A DNA stretch of 64,000 nt from Saccharomyces paradoxus (lineage: Eukaryota > Ascomycota > Saccharomycetes > Saccharomycetales > Saccharomycetaceae), in assembly GCF_002079055.1 (NCBI RefSeq), contig NC_047496.1, forward strand, positions 186,001-250,000, given 5' to 3'. Made by a program: the position numbers and the translations under genes. Of this stretch, positions 61,201 through 64,000 are shown piece by piece (positions within the stretch are counted from its first letter, which is position 1; each line of letters opens with the position of its first letter). Under the pieces are notes generated by a model, which made no database searches, had not been told where the DNA came from, and saw nothing but the letters and a program-made list of their open reading frames with translations.

Positions 61201-62701
61201 TGACATTATCTGGTCCAAAAAGAAAACAGCACTTGAAACTAATAATGAAAGCAAAAAGGATGAAAAAAGTGATAATATTTCTACACATTCGGATGAGATA
61301 TTCTATGATTCTGAAATGCAGGACAAAGTTGAGAGAAAAATGACCTTTAGACCATCTCCGGAGGTTGTTTATCAGAATTTAGAGAAATTCTTTCCAAGGG
61401 CTAATTTAGATAAGCCAATTACTGAAGGAATAGCTTCACCAACATCTCCAAAATCCTTAGACAGCCTACTTTCACCAAGGAATATGTCTTCATCCAGGGC
61501 TGAGCCAAGCACTCCTTCACGTCCCGTCCCGCCTGATAGCTCATACGAGCTCACACAGGATGGACTTGGCGGTAAAAATAAACCATTGAATCAAACTAAG
61601 ACACCTAAAAGAACGAAAACAATAAGAACCATTGCTCATGAAGCTAGCCTGGCGAGAAAAAACTCTGTAAAGTTGAAAAGGCAGAACACCAAAATGTGGG
61701 GGACAAGAATGGTCGAGGTGACCGAAAACCATATGGTGTCAATCAATAAAGCCAAAAATTCGAAAGGTGAATATAAGGAGTTTGCCTGGATGAAGGGTGA
61801 AATGATAGGAAAAGGTTCTTTCGGTGCAGTTTATTTATGTTTAAACGTTACTACAGGTGAGATGATGGCCGTTAAGCAGGTTGAAGTCCCTAAGTATAGT
61901 TCACAGAATGAGGCTATTCTAAGTACTGTGGAAGCGTTAAGATCTGAAGTGTCAACTTTAAAAGATTTGGATCATCTAAATATTGTTCAATATTTAGGTT
62001 TTGAGAATAAAAACAGCATTTACAGTTTGTTTTTAGAGTATGTTGCTGGTGGCTCCGTAGGATCTTTGATTAGGATGTATGGAAGATTCGATGAACCATT
62101 AATCAAGCATTTGACAACACAAGTATTGAAAGGATTGGCATATCTACACTCGAAAGGTATTCTCCATAGAGATATGAAAGCAGACAATTTACTTTTGGAT
62201 CAAGATGGTATCTGCAAAATCAGTGACTTCGGCATTTCAAGAAAATCGAAGGATATATACTCTAATTCGGACATGACCATGCGAGGAACGGTCTTCTGGA
62301 TGGCTCCTGAAATGGTTGATACAAAACAAGGCTACAGTGCGAAAGTTGATATATGGTCTCTAGGATGCATAGTTCTGGAAATGTTTGCTGGTAAGCGCCC
62401 ATGGTCGAACTTAGAAGTTGTCGCAGCTATGTTCAAAATTGGAAAGTCGAAATCGGCACCACCAATTCCTGAGGATACCTTACCATTAATATCGCAGGTT
62501 GGGCGAAATTTTCTAGACGCATGTTTTGAAATAAATCCAGAGAAAAGGCCGACCGCTAATGAGCTTCTTTCTCATCCGTTCAGTGAAGTAGATGAAACAT
62601 TTGATTTCAAATCTACCAGACTCGCGAAATTTATAAAGTCGAATGATAAGTTAAACTCTTCAAAATTGAGGATAACGTCTCAGGAGAACAAAACTGCATA
62701 G
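58262..62701 (+). CDS. BCK1: Bck1, MAP kinase kinase kinase of the cell-wall integrity pathway
   Basis: A complete 1,479-residue protein, one longer than S. cerevisiae Bck1. The first 1,150 residues are Ser/Thr/Pro-rich and regulatory; a SAM-like or Ras-association-like segment may lie near residues 140-220 (DEWTMHRVTSWFKFHDFPES), and an RA-type region near 540-640. The kinase domain covers about 1176-1440: glycine loop GKGSFGAVY (1183-1191), Lys1205 in MAVKQVEV, HRDMKADN (1302-1309), DFG (1322-1324) and APE (1348-1350). Pkc1 phosphorylates Bck1, which activates Mkk1/2 and then Slt2. It converges with KHA1, with 121 bp between the stops. Domain limits in the N-terminal region are estimates. 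Confidence 0.97.
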   Translation: MPFLRKIAGTAHTHSRSDSNSSVKFGHQPTSSIASSKSSSKSPRATSRKSIYDDIRSQFPNLTPSSTTSQFYESTPATEQSFNWTTEDHISAGTLETPTSLTNTSYKNENAPGSLSDSRKSSGGNSLNSLSFDKLILSWDPTDPDEWTMHRVTSWFKFHDFPESWILFFKKHQLFGHRFIKLLAYDNFAVYEKYLPQTKTASYTKFQQLLKKTMTKNVTNSHIRQKSATKFKGSRSSSESIKSKLKNSKSQEDISNSRSTSESALSPTKSGPSKSDEKNFLHSTQTHQKTKSASSLYRRSFISLRGSSSSNASSVKSPSNIKLSIPARPHSIIESNNTLTRSATPPASPSYPSIFRRHHKSSSSESSLLNSLFGAGIGEEPSTKPNPQGHSLSSENLAKGKSKHYETNVSSPLKQSSRPTSDDKGNLWNKFKRKSQIGVPSPNTVAHVASQAAPSLKSNSSTATLTVQTGDVAVPSPSSSPPLMPKISNKSLEVTNTEGTPELSSTTTSSKETYLGGGNTDKTVPAPVNNQKYSVKNFLLEQKFYPMKKTTLNDNENKYILVTKDNINFIPVNLKSVKRLSNFKEAALTKLGVNHKNVTFHMTDFDCDIGAAIPDDTLEFLRKSLFLNTSGKIYVKDQMKLQQKPKAAPFSSENNVPLKSVKSKSSMRSGTSSLIASTDDVSIVTSSSDITSFDEHTSGSGRRYPQTPSYYYDRVPNTNANEELNYWNIKEVLSHEENAPKLVFKTSPKLELNLPDKANKLNIPTPITENESKSSFQVLRKDEGTEIDFNHRRESPYTKPELAPKREAPKPPTNTSPQRTLSTSKQSKPIRLVRASTKISRSKRSKPLPPQLLSSPIEASSSSPDSLTSSYTPASTHVLIPQPYKGANDSKRRLKTDQDSTSTSPSLKLKQKVNRSNSTVSTSNSIFYSPSPLLKRGNSKRVVSSTSAADIFEENEITFADAPPMSDSDESSDNDSSSSDDIIWSKKKTALETNNESKKDEKSDNISTHSDEIFYDSEMQDKVERKMTFRPSPEVVYQNLEKFFPRANLDKPITEGIASPTSPKSLDSLLSPRNMSSSRAEPSTPSRPVPPDSSYELTQDGLGGKNKPLNQTKTPKRTKTIRTIAHEASLARKNSVKLKRQNTKMWGTRMVEVTENHMVSINKAKNSKGEYKEFAWMKGEMIGKGSFGAVYLCLNVTTGEMMAVKQVEVPKYSSQNEAILSTVEALRSEVSTLKDLDHLNIVQYLGFENKNSIYSLFLEYVAGGSVGSLIRMYGRFDEPLIKHLTTQVLKGLAYLHSKGILHRDMKADNLLLDQDGICKISDFGISRKSKDIYSNSDMTMRGTVFWMAPEMVDTKQGYSAKVDIWSLGCIVLEMFAGKRPWSNLEVVAAMFKIGKSKSAPPIPEDTLPLISQVGRNFLDACFEINPEKRPTANELLSHPFSEVDETFDFKSTRLAKFIKSNDKLNSSKLRITSQENKTA

Positions 62702-62822
62702 CTGTTAGGATCAAGCTATACTTAAAATATTTATGCATACGTAATAATATAGAACAGTAGATATAGATGATGAAGTGAATGAAAAACAAGAATAATAAAA
62801 TACCAAAATTTCCTGCTGGCAT

Positions 62823-64000
62823 TTATTCAGACGAAAAATGGTGCACAATAAGCGTGTCAAAACGACGGTTAGACCCTTCAAATATAACATTCCTCACCTC
62901 CTCGCTGAAGGGCTCACTTTCATCAAGAAGGTCCTCTCCAATAATGAATGTGGTCTCCTCTATATCGGCTAAAGCAGTATCTGATAATCCTATGTCCAGC
63001 ACAGTTTCTATAAAAGACGACCTTTCAATTGCTTCTTTTGGACTCTTTGTTTCAAAGGGAATATCCACAATCTTAACGGTAGATTCGTTTAGCCAGTCAT
63101 GCTCAGCAAATGCGGTTGACAAATCTTTTGCAAAATCACTATTCTTACTGTTAATAAATATACTACAGGATGCGTTATCATTATTATAGCCATCTCTATA
63201 GCATATCAATAAGAGAAGATATAGTCCAAGATAATCTGACTGTGTCAGGTATGGTTTTGGTAGTAATAAGTTGAACCGTTTTCTTTTAAAACGATCTGCA
63301 TTTAACCTGCCATAGGTGTTTGAAATTTGAACAGCAAAATTTGCCTTGAGTGACTGGAAAATAGACTTGAAAAAAGTAGATGATAATTCATTCAAACCCA
63401 GGAGATGAGAATAAATGTGATCGAAGTTGGCGTATTTTTCATCAATGAAGACGGGGCTTCCTCTATACTCATACGAGGCTCCTTTCAGTGGCAGTAAAAT
63501 GAGATCTGAAGAGTCCATTTTCATCGTCGCAATATTAGCTGCCTTTTCACGTATAGTAGAAAATATCACCTCACTAGAAAATGGTATTTTGCTTAGGTTT
63601 GAAAAAATATCAAATATTTGTAGTAATGAATCTGTATTCGCAGTGAAATCGGGATCATCATTATATAGAGAAGATGATTGCAGCAGATCAGTTGTTCGTT
63701 CAGTAAGCAATCGTAAATGAATGGCTCTCAATGCGCCAACTCCTTCAAACGCATTCAGTTTTTCATTTATAACACTTAGGTTAGTATCCACATCGTCAAC
63801 GCTTTTAGACCAAATATGAACCATTTTTTTTATTTTGAATGTGTTGGATTTCAATGTAGAATCAGTAGCAGTCGTCATTCTGCTCAAGGAGGTTTCGTTT
63901 CTTTGTCTGTTACTCTTAGGCTTAGGAGACACTCCTAAAGATAGGTAATTTAACAGCTTTAAAGACGGAGAGATCGCTTCTGTAGTGTTTATCACGGTGG
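62823..64000 (-). CDS. KHA1: Kha1, K+/H+ antiporter, C-terminal part (5' end outside window)
   Basis: The minus-strand frame ends at 62823 and stays open beyond the right edge, covering about 392 of the roughly 873 residues. The transmembrane CPA2 antiporter domain lies outside the window. What is seen is the soluble C-terminal domain, starting with a polar linker (SPKPKSNRQRNETSL) and continuing into a regulatory part with alternating beta and helix character (NADRFKRKRFNLLLPKPYL, YLGLYLLLLICYRDGYNNDN). The ending FDTLIVHHFSSE matches my memory of S. cerevisiae Kha1. Kha1 acts in Golgi-type membranes to exchange K+ for H+ and supports growth at high pH. The neighbour BCK1 is convergent. Confidence 0.9.
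   Translation of the reverse strand, partial: TVINTTEAISPSLKLLNYLSLGVSPKPKSNRQRNETSLSRMTTATDSTLKSNTFKIKKMVHIWSKSVDDVDTNLSVINEKLNAFEGVGALRAIHLRLLTERTTDLLQSSSLYNDDPDFTANTDSLLQIFDIFSNLSKIPFSSEVIFSTIREKAANIATMKMDSSDLILLPLKGASYEYRGSPVFIDEKYANFDHIYSHLLGLNELSSTFFKSIFQSLKANFAVQISNTYGRLNADRFKRKRFNLLLPKPYLTQSDYLGLYLLLLICYRDGYNNDNASCSIFINSKNSDFAKDLSTAFAEHDWLNESTVKIVDIPFETKSPKEAIERSSFIETVLDIGLSDTALADIEETTFIIGEDLLDESEPFSEEVRNVIFEGSNRRFDTLIVHHFSSE

Overview
The window is nuclear DNA of a budding yeast of the Saccharomyces sensu stricto group. Intron-poor, tightly packed genes, eukaryotic tRNA genes without encoded CCA, Ty-type LTR remnants and the gene content all agree. Gene order matches the left arm of S. 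cerevisiae chromosome X from SPT10 (YJL127C) to KHA1 (YJL094C). The proteins differ from the S. cerevisiae versions I remember by a few percent, most in disordered tails, so S. paradoxus or a very close relative is the best guess. This comparison is from memory, not from an alignment.

Layout, left to right. 1-11.1 kb: SPT10 (cut by the left edge), NIT2, GCD14/TRM61, LSM1, MTC1, ALB1, RPE1, an uncharacterised YJL118W-like gene and PHO86. 11.4-16 kb: NCA3 and ASF1 diverge from a 1.4 kb intergenic region, followed by a tRNA-Ala / LTR graveyard / tRNA-Asp block. 16.2-31 kb: MDV1, CCT7, GZF3, UTP10 and one long uninterrupted PRM10 reading frame. 31-38.8 kb: IME2, SET4 and PAM16, with long regulatory intergenic regions around IME2. 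38.8-47.4 kb: a probable snR37 snoRNA gene, GSM1, MEF2, tRNA-Arg and GSH1. 47.4-64 kb: LSB6, CHS6, SAP185, PHS1, MRPL49, BCK1 and the 3' part of KHA1 (cut by the right edge).

There are no operons; each gene has its own promoter. Several promoters carry sites that fit the known regulation of the gene: PAC and RRPE before ALB1 and UTP10, a CACGTG Pho4 site before PHO86, two MCB boxes before ASF1, three GATAAG sites at 10-bp spacing before GZF3, pheromone response elements before PRM10, two URS1 sites before IME2, a Hap2/3/4/5 box between GSM1 and MEF2, and a Yap1 site plus two Cbf1 sites before GSH1.

The points most worth a second look are the joined PRM10 frame (split into YJL107C and YJL108C in the S. 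cerevisiae S288c reference), the Ty3 sigma LTR remnant 16 bp from the tRNA-Ala 5' end with delta LTRs piled behind it and no full-length Ty element, the phased GATA sites, and the structured minus-strand RNA gene between PAM16 and GSM1. I saw no convincing sign of an entirely undescribed biological system.
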